From: Propionivibrio limicola
Lineage (GTDB): Bacteria; Pseudomonadota; Gammaproteobacteria; Burkholderiales; Rhodocyclaceae
Assembly (NCBI RefSeq): GCF_009469695.1
Contig: NZ_SSSR01000010.1
Coordinates: forward strand, 26,803 to 90,802
Reading direction: 5' to 3'
Length of the DNA stretch: 64,000 bases
A program made the translations under genes and the position numbers. Position 1 is the first letter of the stretch, and each line of letters starts with the position of its first letter. This document shows positions 41,201 to 47,899 of this stretch, piece after piece. The notes under the pieces were generated by a model. It ran no database searches, was not told the DNA's origin, and was given only the letters and a program-made list of their open reading frames with translations.

Positions 41201-42601
41201 ATGCTGATGCACACGCTCAAATTTGCTGTGGTGGTGGCGTTCTGTCTGGTCACAGAAACCGGGTGTGCGACGCTGCCCGATACCGACGCCCTCATCGAGC
41301 GGCACACCGGGCAGGCCGCCCGCTTCGAAAATGCGAGAGGTTCGCTTTCTACGGGGAAAAGCGCCGCGATCCTCGCCGAACTCAAACGTAAATCAGGAGA
41401 CATCGACATTCTGGAAAAACAGATTGTGCTGGAACAGGCCATTACCGGCAGTCCGCTCATTCTCGGCAACAAGGTGACCTTGTTGCGGGACGGCGCGGAA
41501 ACCTACGCGGCGATGTTTGCCGCGATCCGCAAAGCCCGTGACCATATCAACCTGGAGTCCTACATCATTGAAGATGACGACATCGGGCGGCAATTCGCGG
41601 ATGTGTTGCTGGAACAGCAGGGCAGGGGCGTTCAGGTCAACGTGATCTACGACAGCTTCGGCGCACTCAATACGCCGAAGGCGTTCTTTGAACGGCTGAC
41701 GGATGGCGGAATCAACGTGCTCGAATTCAATCCGCTCAATCCGCTCACGGTCAAGAAAGCCTGGCTGATCGATAACCGGGATCACCGGAAATTGCTGGTG
41801 GTCGATGGAAAGATCGCGTTTGTCGGCGGGATCAACATCAGCAGCGTTTATTCATCGGGATCGATTCCCCGGCGGAGCGCCAGACCGCTCCGGCCGGAAG
41901 CCGGAAAGGCCGTTCCGTGGCGCGATATCCACCTGCAGATCGAAGGCCCGGTGGTCGGCGAATTGCAAAAACTGTTCATGGAAACATGGGAAAAGCAGCG
42001 CGGCCAGCCGTTGGCCGCGAAAGACTATTTCCCCACGTTGGAAGCGCAGGGAAAGGACATCGTACGCGCCATCGGCAGCACGCCTGACGACCCCTACAGC
42101 CTGATCTACCTGACCCTGATCTCGGCGATCGGCAACGCCGAAAAATATGTGCACATTACGCAGGCGTATTTCGTTCCCGACCCCCAGTTGCTGCAGGCGC
42201 TAACCGACGCGGCCGGACGCGGTGTCGAGGTAAAGATGATCCTGCCAGGCCATTCCGACTCTGAAATTGTCTTTCACGCCGGCCGTTCGCACTATTCGAC
42301 GCTGCTCAAGGCCGGCGTGAAAATCTACGAGCGGCGCGGGCAGTTGTTGCATTCCAAAACCGTGTTCATCGATGGCGTCTGGTCCTGCGTTGGCTCGACC
42401 AATCTGGATTGGCGCAGCTTCCTCGATAACGATGAAATCAACGCGGTGATTCTCGGGCGCGAATTTGCCCAGCAGATGCAGGCCATGTTTACCAAAAATC
42501 TCGAAGCATCTGAAGCCATTGATCTGGAGCGTTGGGAGCGTCGGTCTCCCATGCTACGGATCAAGGAATGGGGGAGCCGCTTGTTGGAGCGGTTGCTTTA
42601 G
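41201..42601 (+). CDS. Cardiolipin synthase/phospholipase D-family lipoprotein
   Basis: The 466-residue protein has an N-terminal lipobox-like signal (VVVAFCLVTETGCATLP) and two PLD motifs, HRKLLVVDG (His195) and HSKTVFIDGVWSCVGSTNLD (His384). It should join two phosphatidyl groups to make cardiolipin, or cleave phospholipids, at the envelope. The start codon is a choice among closely spaced ATGs; 41201 fits the signal. It lies downstream of the aromatic-rich gene in the same direction. Confidence 0.87.
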   Translation: MLMHTLKFAVVVAFCLVTETGCATLPDTDALIERHTGQAARFENARGSLSTGKSAAILAELKRKSGDIDILEKQIVLEQAITGSPLILGNKVTLLRDGAETYAAMFAAIRKARDHINLESYIIEDDDIGRQFADVLLEQQGRGVQVNVIYDSFGALNTPKAFFERLTDGGINVLEFNPLNPLTVKKAWLIDNRDHRKLLVVDGKIAFVGGINISSVYSSGSIPRRSARPLRPEAGKAVPWRDIHLQIEGPVVGELQKLFMETWEKQRGQPLAAKDYFPTLEAQGKDIVRAIGSTPDDPYSLIYLTLISAIGNAEKYVHITQAYFVPDPQLLQALTDAAGRGVEVKMILPGHSDSEIVFHAGRSHYSTLLKAGVKIYERRGQLLHSKTVFIDGVWSCVGSTNLDWRSFLDNDEINAVILGREFAQQMQAMFTKNLEASEAIDLERWERRSPMLRIKEWGSRLLERLL

Positions 42602-43448
42602 TGGTATCTGACTGAAGGGGGAAGTGCGGGGTTACGGCTTGCGGAGCTCCGGTGACCGACTCCGGTGACCGACTCCGGTGACCGACTCCGGTGACCGACT
42701 CCGGTGACCAGCTCCGGTGACCAGCTCCGGTGACCAGCTCCGGGAGCAGGCGGGCGAACTCACGCCTGACCACCGCGTAGCATTCGCAGACGCGCGCTTC
42801 CAAGCCCTGACGGTCGAGCACGGTGATATGGCCTCGGTGGTACTCGATCAGACCGGCCTTGTGCAAGTGGCAGGCGGCTTCGGTAACCCCCTCGCGACGT
42901 ACGCCGAGCATGTTGGCGATCAGTTCCTGCGTCAGGGTAAATTCGTCGGCGGACAAACGATCAAGTTGCTGCAGCAGCAAACGACAGAGCTGCTGCTCCA
43001 GTGTGTGATGGCGGTTGCACACCGCTGTCTGTGCTATTTGCGTCAGTAGCGCCTGGGTGTAGCGCAGCAACAGATGCTGCGTCGAAGCATGGTTTTCGAA
43101 CTCGTCCATCAGTACCGCCGCCGGCAGCCGATAGGCCTCGCCGGCGCTATGCACGACAGCCCGGCTGGGGGTGGTTTCGCCGCCCATGATCTGGGCGACG
43201 CCGACCAGCCCCTCGTTCCCGACGATAGCGATCGCGGCCGATCGGCCATCTTCCATCTCGTAGAGCAGGGATATGATGGATGTGGCGGGAAAGTAGACAT
43301 AGCGCATCGGCATGCCGGATTCGTAGAGCACATGACCGAATGGCATCGGAACCGCTTCGAGGTGTGGCAATAGACGTGCGTAATCGTTTGCCGGCAGAGC
43401 GGCGAGAAGGTGGTTCTGGCATGGGTGAGGTGGATACGCGTCAGACAT
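42561..43448 (-). CDS. Crp/Fnr-family regulator with repeat-derived C-terminal tail
   Basis: The 295-residue protein copies 28354-29073 through the cNMP-binding-like domain (LPHLEAVPMPFGHVLYESGM, RYVYFPATSIISLLYE) and winged HTH (TQELIANMLGVRREGVTEAA). After CECYAVVRREFARLLPE it gains about 60 extra residues encoded by 13-bp tandem repeats, as VTGAGHRSWSPESVTGVG. Since 13 is not a multiple of three, each repeat change would shift the tail frame. The ATG at 43448 has GGGGAG upstream. Its 3' end overlaps the cardiolipin synthase 3' end by 41 bp. Confidence 0.86.
   Translation of the reverse strand: MSDAYPPHPCQNHLLAALPANDYARLLPHLEAVPMPFGHVLYESGMPMRYVYFPATSIISLLYEMEDGRSAAIAIVGNEGLVGVAQIMGGETTPSRAVVHSAGEAYRLPAAVLMDEFENHASTQHLLLRYTQALLTQIAQTAVCNRHHTLEQQLCRLLLQQLDRLSADEFTLTQELIANMLGVRREGVTEAACHLHKAGLIEYHRGHITVLDRQGLEARVCECYAVVRREFARLLPELVTGAGHRSWSPESVTGVGHRSRSPESVTGAPQAVTPHFPLQSDTTKATAPTSGSPIP
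42647..42746. repeat. 13-bp tandem repeat, about 7.5 copies
   Basis: The unit CTCCGGTGACCGA (last copies CTCCGGTGACCAG) starts at 42647, 42660, 42673, 42686, 42699, 42712 and 42725, with a partial copy at 42738. It lies inside the Crp/Fnr C-terminal coding region. Confidence 0.9.
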
Positions 43449-43490
43449 GATGAATCTCCCCGTTCTTATTATTTGGTTCGAAAAATTGTC

Positions 43491-43510
43491 CTCTTTACGC
43501 CAGCGCTGCC
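43491..43510 (-). promoter_or_regulatory. Stress-island palindrome, weak match
   Basis: On the minus strand it reads GGCAGCGCTGGCGTAAAGAG, which keeps GCGCTGGCGTA but loses both outer ends. It lies 43 bp upstream of the Crp/Fnr start, consistent with autoregulation. Confidence 0.35.
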
Positions 43511-43669
43511 TGCAGCGCACGCCACGTCTATGCACGCCAGACGCGGTGATAGTCGTGAAAAAAAGCGGGGAAACCCTGTTTTTGCGAATTGCCCTGGGCG
43601 TGGCCGCAATCCCTACGCAACGCATGTTTCGAATAATTTTTATAGGTTGGATTGGCCGGAATTACAAGT

Positions 43670-44047
43670 TCAAATGATTTTATGGCATCCCATTCCTGAG
43701 TCGGGATGGAGCCGCCTCATCAGTCCTGCGTGCGTGTCGGGGTTTCGTTCGCAGTGGGCGGCCAGTCTTCGGCGTTTTCGGCGCAATCCTTGTAGCTGCA
43801 CCCCAGCACCTTTGCTACGCAGTTGGTGCAGCAGTTTGTTTAAAACCCAAGCGCCTGCGGTATCGAGCGCCTCGATACCTGCGCCGTCGACGATCATCTC
43901 CGATTTTTCTGGTACGGATAATGCTTCGAATTGCGCCCCGGGCATCCCGATTTCGCCAATGCGGCGTGCGGTCCACGCGCACGATAGCGCCAGCGTTTGT
44001 GGCGTCGGCTGAGTGATTGCGGCGAGCGAATTCGACGGATTTTTCAT
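43670..44047 (-). CDS. STAS-domain protein, MlaE N-terminal type
   Basis: The 125-residue frame has a STAS core (SEMIVDGAGIEALDTAGAWV, LNKLLHQLRSKGAGVQLQGL) like the domain fused to some MlaE-type ABC permeases of betaproteobacteria. No permease follows; the frame ends in a basic tail of doubtful quality, and a one-base shift would read AENAEDWPPTANETPTRTQD before a stop. It may be a remnant or a stand-alone STAS. Two palindrome copies lie 37 and 78 bp upstream of the ATG at 44047. Confidence 0.55.
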   Translation of the reverse strand: MKNPSNSLAAITQPTPQTLALSCAWTARRIGEIGMPGAQFEALSVPEKSEMIVDGAGIEALDTAGAWVLNKLLHQLRSKGAGVQLQGLRRKRRRLAAHCERNPDTHAGLMRRLHPDSGMGCHKII

Positions 44048-44083
44048 GGGCAACGCCAAAGGTAGATGAAGCGGCTTTACCTG

Positions 44084-44103
44084 TTTGTTCGATAACGCAC
44101 ATA
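44084..44103 (-). promoter_or_regulatory. Stress-island palindrome, site 9
   Basis: The minus strand reads TATGTGCGTTATCGAACAAA, which matches the TGTGCG...CGAACA frame of the consensus. It lies 37 bp upstream of the STAS gene. Confidence 0.55.
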
Positions 44104-44124
44104 AACGCCGGATTCCTCGCTGGA

Positions 44125-44144
44125 TCGGTACGCTGACGCACATA
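44125..44144 (-). promoter_or_regulatory. Stress-island palindrome, site 10
   Basis: The minus strand reads TATGTGCGTCAGCGTACCGA. It lies 78 bp upstream of the STAS gene, next to site 9. Confidence 0.5.
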
Positions 44145-44210
44145 GCGCTGGTTTTCTCGCGCGGCACGTGTCTTGCCTGAGAAAATCTTGAGCGGCTCTT
44201 GGTTTTCGGA

Positions 44211-44230
44211 TGTGTTCGCTAGCGCACAGA
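44211..44230 (-). promoter_or_regulatory. Stress-island palindrome, site 11
   Basis: The plus strand reads TGTGTTCGCTAGCGCACAGA; the minus reading is TGTGCGCTAGCGAACACA. It lies 92 bp upstream of the AI-2E-type permease start. Confidence 0.65.
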
Positions 44231-44321
44231 CACGCGATCCAGGGCTGGCGCAGCCTGCCCGAATGAATACCTCATCACTTTGCAGCATTGCGTCGATCAA
44301 TACACGCCAACGAGCCATTTG

Positions 44322-45398
44322 ATGAATTCCTTCGATAAAAACGGTTCCGAGTACCTTGAGAAAAGAGCGATTTTGCTCCTGCTGGTCGCCGTTTCACTCG
44401 CGTTCGGCTGGATTTTGCTGCCGTTCTATGGGGTGATTCTGTGGGGGGCTATCATCGCCTTGCTTTTTACCCCCGTGTACCGCCGACTGCTGACGTGGCT
44501 GAATCAGCGGCGCACGCCGGCGGCGTTGTTGACTCTGCTGCTCGTGCTGCTCATCGTCATTCTTCCGTTTGCGCTCATCACCGCGTCGCTGGCGCGCGAA
44601 GCGGCGGTGGTCTACGAGCAACTGCAGTCGGGGGAATTGAATCCGGCGCGCTGCTTCCGCGGGGTGTTCAATGCGCTGCCCGACTGGGTGACGGCGCTGC
44701 TCGACCGCTTCGGACTGGTCAACTTCTCCACTCTGCAACGCCGGTTGTCCGCTGCACTGGTGGCGGCCAGCCAGTTCTTTGCGACACAGGCGCTGAGCAT
44801 CGGTCAGATCACCTTTGGTTTTGTTGCCCACCTTTTCATTACCCTTTACCTCGCGTTCTTCCTGATTCGCGACGGCGATGCCGTGGTGAACGCCGTCTGG
44901 CGTGCGATCCCGCTCATGCCTGCGCACAAGCAGGAGTTGTTTGAAAAATTCGCCACCGTGATCCGTGCGACGGTCAAGGGCAATCTGCTGGTGGCGGCCA
45001 TCCAGGGAGCGCTGGGGGGCGTCGCCTTCTGGTTTCTCGAAGTTCCCGGGGCCTTGCTGTGGGCGGTGCTGATGGCTTTTTTGTCGCTGCTGCCGGCCGT
45101 TGGCGCTGGGTTGGTGTGGCTACCCGTTGCGATTTACTTCTTTGTGACGGGTGCCATCTGGCAGAGCATTGCTCTGACCGCTTACGGCGTGCTCGTGATT
45201 GGCCTGGTCGACAATCTGCTGCGGCCGCTGCTGGTGGGCAAGGATACGCGCATGCCCGACTACGTGGTGATGATGACAACCCTTGGCGGCATGGCGGTGC
45301 TGGGCATCAACGGCTTCGTCGTGGGCCCGGCGATCGCGGCGATGTTCATTGCGGTGTGGCACATCTACACGACGACGCGGATGGGCCAAGGGGGCTGA
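44322..45398 (+). CDS. AI-2E-family (PerM/YdiK-type) membrane protein
   Basis: The 358-residue protein has about eight hydrophobic segments and the family pattern: FGWILLPFYGVILWGAIIAL, LFITLYLAFFLIRDGD, and GVLVIGLVDNLLRPLLVGK near the C-terminus. AI-2E proteins export autoinducer 2 or exchange small ions; the substrate cannot be told here. The ATG at 44322 is preferred. A palindrome copy lies upstream. Confidence 0.87.
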   Translation: MNSFDKNGSEYLEKRAILLLLVAVSLAFGWILLPFYGVILWGAIIALLFTPVYRRLLTWLNQRRTPAALLTLLLVLLIVILPFALITASLAREAAVVYEQLQSGELNPARCFRGVFNALPDWVTALLDRFGLVNFSTLQRRLSAALVAASQFFATQALSIGQITFGFVAHLFITLYLAFFLIRDGDAVVNAVWRAIPLMPAHKQELFEKFATVIRATVKGNLLVAAIQGALGGVAFWFLEVPGALLWAVLMAFLSLLPAVGAGLVWLPVAIYFFVTGAIWQSIALTAYGVLVIGLVDNLLRPLLVGKDTRMPDYVVMMTTLGGMAVLGINGFVVGPAIAAMFIAVWHIYTTTRMGQGG

Positions 45399-45409
45399 TA
45401 TCGAGTTGA

Positions 45410-45760
45410 TTACGAGGCGGGGGCTTCCTTGCGGCGCTCAATCATCGCTTTCTGCAAGCAATTGTGGATATCGATTTCGGCCTGGAGCCAGTCGGACAGC
45501 TCCTTTCCTGGAGCAAAGCCACGTCCTTCGGCAATAAAAAAGGCGGCTTCTTCAATCATGTGTTTGGTGTCGAAATTCGCTTCTTCTGCAACCATTTGTT
45601 CGTACTCGTAATTGCCCTCTGGCCTGTTTCCGGATTCTTGCTTGGCTTTGATTTCCGACTGCGGCTGCATCCGTTGTGCGTTGAAATCACCCGCATCGGC
45701 AACCACATGTTGTTCGTGTCTGCCTTCGGATTTGTGTGCAAACTCTCTCTTCGTTTTCAT
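45410..45760 (-). CDS. DUF2934 protein
   Basis: The 116-residue protein has a hydrophilic Gln/Glu-rich N-terminus and a C-terminal DUF2934 motif (IEEAAFFIAEGRGFAPGKEL, SDWLQAEIDIHNCLQKAMIE). DUF2934 proteins are small and uncharacterised, often in stress loci. It is convergent with the AI-2E-type gene, 11 bp apart. Confidence 0.8.
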   Translation of the reverse strand: MKTKREFAHKSEGRHEQHVVADAGDFNAQRMQPQSEIKAKQESGNRPEGNYEYEQMVAEEANFDTKHMIEEAAFFIAEGRGFAPGKELSDWLQAEIDIHNCLQKAMIERRKEAPAS

Positions 45761-46089
45761 CTCGTGTCTCTCGATCGATAAACGGTTGATGGAATAACAG
45801 GCAAGAGTGGCTTGGCGGCTTATCGGCGGGGCTCAAGACGACATCGGCACCTGTGTCCGCCGTACGCTACGACGAACGCTGTGGCGCTTCTGTTCGTTAC
45901 CCCACAAAGGAGCGGTGAAAGGTCGTCGGGGTGAGAAATCAATACAAATACGGTACCAGCATCGTCGGCTCCTTGCGCTATGTGCGCTAGCGAACCGACA
46001 GAGAATTCCCCCGTGCTTACCCTGAGTTTGGCTTTATCCACGTTTCGCTGGAAATAAGCTTGATGTCTATCACCTCAGGAGAATCAATC
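45761..46089. other. Divergent intergenic region
   Basis: This 329-bp gap separates the DUF2934 and BON genes. It has one palindrome copy at 45981-46000 and the AGGAG site before 46090. A poor partial match (TGTGTCCGCCGTACGCTA, near 45852) faces DUF2934. No gene is seen. Confidence 0.55.
45981..46000 (+). promoter_or_regulatory. Stress-island palindrome, site 12
   Basis: The sequence TGTGCGCTAGCGAACCGACA has the full TGTGCGCTAGCGAAC core with two extra bases before the last ACA. It lies 90 bp upstream of the BON lipoprotein start. Confidence 0.6.
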
Positions 46090-46404
46090 ATGAAACAACT
46101 TGTTAAATATCTTTCTGCATTCTTCCTGGCCGTGACCCTGGTCTCCTTCATGGGCTGCGCGTCGACGTCGAAGCAAGAGGGCACGGGTGAGTATGTTGAC
46201 GACAGCGTCATCACCTCCAAGGTCAAGGCGGCCATTTTCAATGAGCCCAACCTGAAATCCGCTGAAATCAATGTCGAGACCTTCAAGGGCGTGGTTCAGC
46301 TGAGTGGCTTCGTTATCTCCCAAGCCGCCGCCAACAAGGCCGTTGAAGTGGCGCGCAGTGTCAGCGGTGTGAAATCCGTCAAGAACGACATGAGGATCAA
46401 GTAG
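46090..46404 (+). CDS. BON-domain lipoprotein (OsmY-like)
   Basis: The 104-residue protein has a lipoprotein signal with lipobox FMGC (residue 22), then one BON domain (DDSVITSKVKAAIFNEPNLK, VVQLSGFVISQAAANKAVEV, VSGVKSVKNDMRIK). BON domains bind membranes or phospholipid; OsmY is the osmotically induced two-BON relative. AGGAG precedes the ATG at 46090. Confidence 0.88.
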   Translation: MKQLVKYLSAFFLAVTLVSFMGCASTSKQEGTGEYVDDSVITSKVKAAIFNEPNLKSAEINVETFKGVVQLSGFVISQAAANKAVEVARSVSGVKSVKNDMRIK

Positions 46405-46508
46405 TCGTTGCTGGAATGCGAGTGGCTGCCGGACCTCTCGTTTGGCATCTACTCGCAGGGGGGATCGCACCTGAGTAACACCATGGTTCCGGGAAAGGAT
46501 GCCTCGAA

Positions 46509-46817
46509 TTGAACTCCGCCGTGAATCTCACCGAATATTTGAGGCAGTTGCAGACGCAACTTGGCGACACCGCTTGGTCGCAGAAATCAACCGAAGAATC
46601 ACCGTTGCGATCCGAGTTGTTCAGTGCCGATCAAATGGAGCAGCATGGCAAGGCGCTGGCTGCTTCGCACACGCTGTCATCGGCGCACGCGCCGGATCAC
46701 TTGCTGGCTCGACTAGCCGAGAACGAAAGCGCACTGGTCAGGGTTTGTTCTTTATTGACGGCCGCCGTTTCGGCGAATCGGCGGATTACGCCTGCCGGGG
46801 GACTCACCAAGGTTTGA
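46509..46817 (+). pseudogene. N-terminal fragment of a cyclic beta-glucan synthase/glucoamylase-type protein
   Basis: The 102-codon frame contains SPLRSELFSADQMEQHGKAL, HLLARLAENESALVRVCSLL and VSANRRITPAG, which fit the start of the very large NdvB/ChvB-type cyclic glucan synthetases or GH94-linked glucoamylase proteins (normally ITPAGEWLLDN follows). After RITPAG the frame enters IS-derived sequence and stops. The start is a TTG at 46509 with AAAGGATG upstream; a GTG at 46521 is possible. The other roughly 2,000 or more codons are missing. Confidence 0.65.
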
Positions 46818-46912
46818 CCTATACGACGGTAGGCGTGAATTTCTGATCTCTGCCAAGAGAAAAAGGAGATTCACGACAAACCACCGGCTTTGCCGGTGGT
46901 ATTTGACTGGCG
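46791..46912 (+). mobile_element. Internally deleted IS200 derivative (MITE-like)
   Basis: About 85 bp match the left end of the IS200 at 32681 (from CTGCCGGGGGACTCACC to GATTCACGA), then the sequence jumps to the right end CAAACCACCGGC-TTT-GCCGGTGG plus TATTTGACTGG. The 490 bp between, including the transposase start codon, are missing. The first half of the left hairpin is also absent, so mobility is doubtful. Confidence 0.85.
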
Positions 46913-47211
46913 CGAAGCGCCGGCGCTTTCGTCTGTCTTGGCTTTTTCGTTCCTCTCGATAATTTTGGGTCGTTGCCCCAAAACCACTTTTCCGCATTCC
47001 AAACGAGTGAAAATCTATAAAATCTGCTTTTCATTTTTTGGGGCTTGTAATGCCTGATTGGTCTGGTGAGCTTCGGAAGCTTTATTGGTTTCTGCGTTAT
47101 CGTCGCTCGTGGGTTGTGTCGTTTCTTAGCTAACCCACATAACAGAAGGGCCGAAGAAAGTTGGATAGCGTATCGCGAGTTGCTTTTATCCAATTCGTGA
47201 TTCGTTTTGTA
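46906..47211 (+). repeat. Remnant right end of a second inovirus copy
   Basis: Three blocks match the right end of the prophage: 46906-46962 with 54735-54791, 47010-47113 with 54944-55047, and 47114-47228 with 55143-55257. The last offset is 8,029 bp. A 95-bp deletion separates blocks two and three. The remnant abuts the left dif-like site. Confidence 0.85.
47050..47133 (+). pseudogene. Deleted copy of the 54984-55229 phage ORF
   Basis: The frame MPDWSGELRKLYWFLRYRRS followed by WVVSFLS and a stop is the first 21 codons of the 81-residue phage ORF, joined out of frame after a 95-bp deletion. Confidence 0.75.
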
Positions 47212-47593
47212 ATTTAACATAATACAAATCATTCTCAATTGATTTGATAGTCGGTGCTGCTTCGGCGGGTGATGGTGTCATAATGGATGTGACGATTGTC
47301 GCCAGCGCAATGCTGGCTGCATATCCTCCTATGCTTTTAAAATAATCTTCCCAAAGACCCCGCTTTTTCTCGTCCTTCTCGGCTTCTAGTTGAACGATGG
47401 CTGAGACTCTGCCAAATTCCATTCCAAGGGCTTTGGCAATTTGTAGGCAAGCGGTTGCGTCGGGAAATCTGTTTCCTTTGTAGTAGTCGCTTATCCTTTG
47501 TGTCGGCAGTTCAAGGGCTTTTGCAAGTGCGTAGTTTGTTTCGATTCCTTTAGCCTTTTTTACTGCGTCCAGTAGTTCTATAACTTTGGTCAT
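47186..47593 (-). CDS. Inovirus repressor (DUF3693-type) with membrane segment
   Basis: The 135-residue protein has an N-terminal HTH (NYALAKALELPTQRISDYYK) and a hydrophobic C-terminal helix (YAASIALATIVTSIMTPSPA), the DUF3693 layout found in filamentous phages of gamma- and betaproteobacteria. It probably represses the divergent Rep operon from the triple operator. AAGGAG lies before the ATG at 47593. Its last codons (NDLYYVKLQNESRIG) are encoded across the left dif-like site and the flanking repeat; that repeat keeps the tail identical in integrated and circular forms. Confidence 0.8.
   Translation of the reverse strand: MTKVIELLDAVKKAKGIETNYALAKALELPTQRISDYYKGNRFPDATACLQIAKALGMEFGRVSAIVQLEAEKDEKKRGLWEDYFKSIGGYAASIALATIVTSIMTPSPAEAAPTIKSIENDLYYVKLQNESRIG
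47212..47239 (-). promoter_or_regulatory. Left dif-like Xer recombination site (attL)
   Basis: The plus strand has ATTTAACATAA, central TACAAA and then TCATTCTCAAT. The first arm is identical to the XerD arm of E. coli dif read in reverse. The XerC arm is degenerate. A second such site lies 8,029 bp to the right. Confidence 0.75.
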
Positions 47594-47615
47594 AGCTCGC
47601 TCCTTTTTTTCAGTA

Positions 47616-47690
47616 TATCCCCGATTTGGGGATTGACAACGTCCCCAAATCGGGGATAGTCTGCGCTCCGTTATCCCCGATTTGGGGATA
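47616..47690. promoter_or_regulatory. Triple palindromic phage operator
   Basis: Three copies of the palindrome TATCCCCGATTTGGGGATA lie at 47616-47633, 47641-47658 (reversed, G at one end) and 47672-47690, between the repressor and the divergent Rep operon. Centre spacings are about 25 and 31 bp. They are the likely binding sites of the DUF3693 repressor. Confidence 0.8.
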
Positions 47691-47707
47691 TGCAATCGGA
47701 GGCGGCG

Positions 47708-47899
47708 ATGGCTTTACATTTATTCATATCAACATCAAGAACCGGCACAAGGCGCGAAGCCGTTCCGGTTCGCTGCTCTGACTGTTTCCACGCCCTCAAG
47801 CTGCGCCAGCTTCCTGAAGTCGTCGATTGCTCTGTTTTTGCCAAGCTCAAAAACGCCGACGTCTTCCGCGTCTGTCCGTCTTTTCAGGTGTCCGAATGA
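47708..47899 (+). CDS. Small phage protein with zinc-finger-like cysteines
   Basis: The 63-residue frame contains VRCSDCFHALKL and later VVDCSVFAKL and FRVCPSFQ, four cysteines in zinc-ribbon-like spacing. GGAGG lies five bases before the ATG at 47708. The stop overlaps the Rep start (ATGA at 47896). Similar small ORFs precede Rep in other inoviruses; function unknown. Confidence 0.65.
   Translation: MALHLFISTSRTGTRREAVPVRCSDCFHALKLRQLPEVVDCSVFAKLKNADVFRVCPSFQVSE

Noticed and set aside
42647..42746. Short regular repeats as a CRISPR array
   Set aside because: The units are 13 bp, directly adjacent and without spacers; this is a tandem repeat in a coding region.
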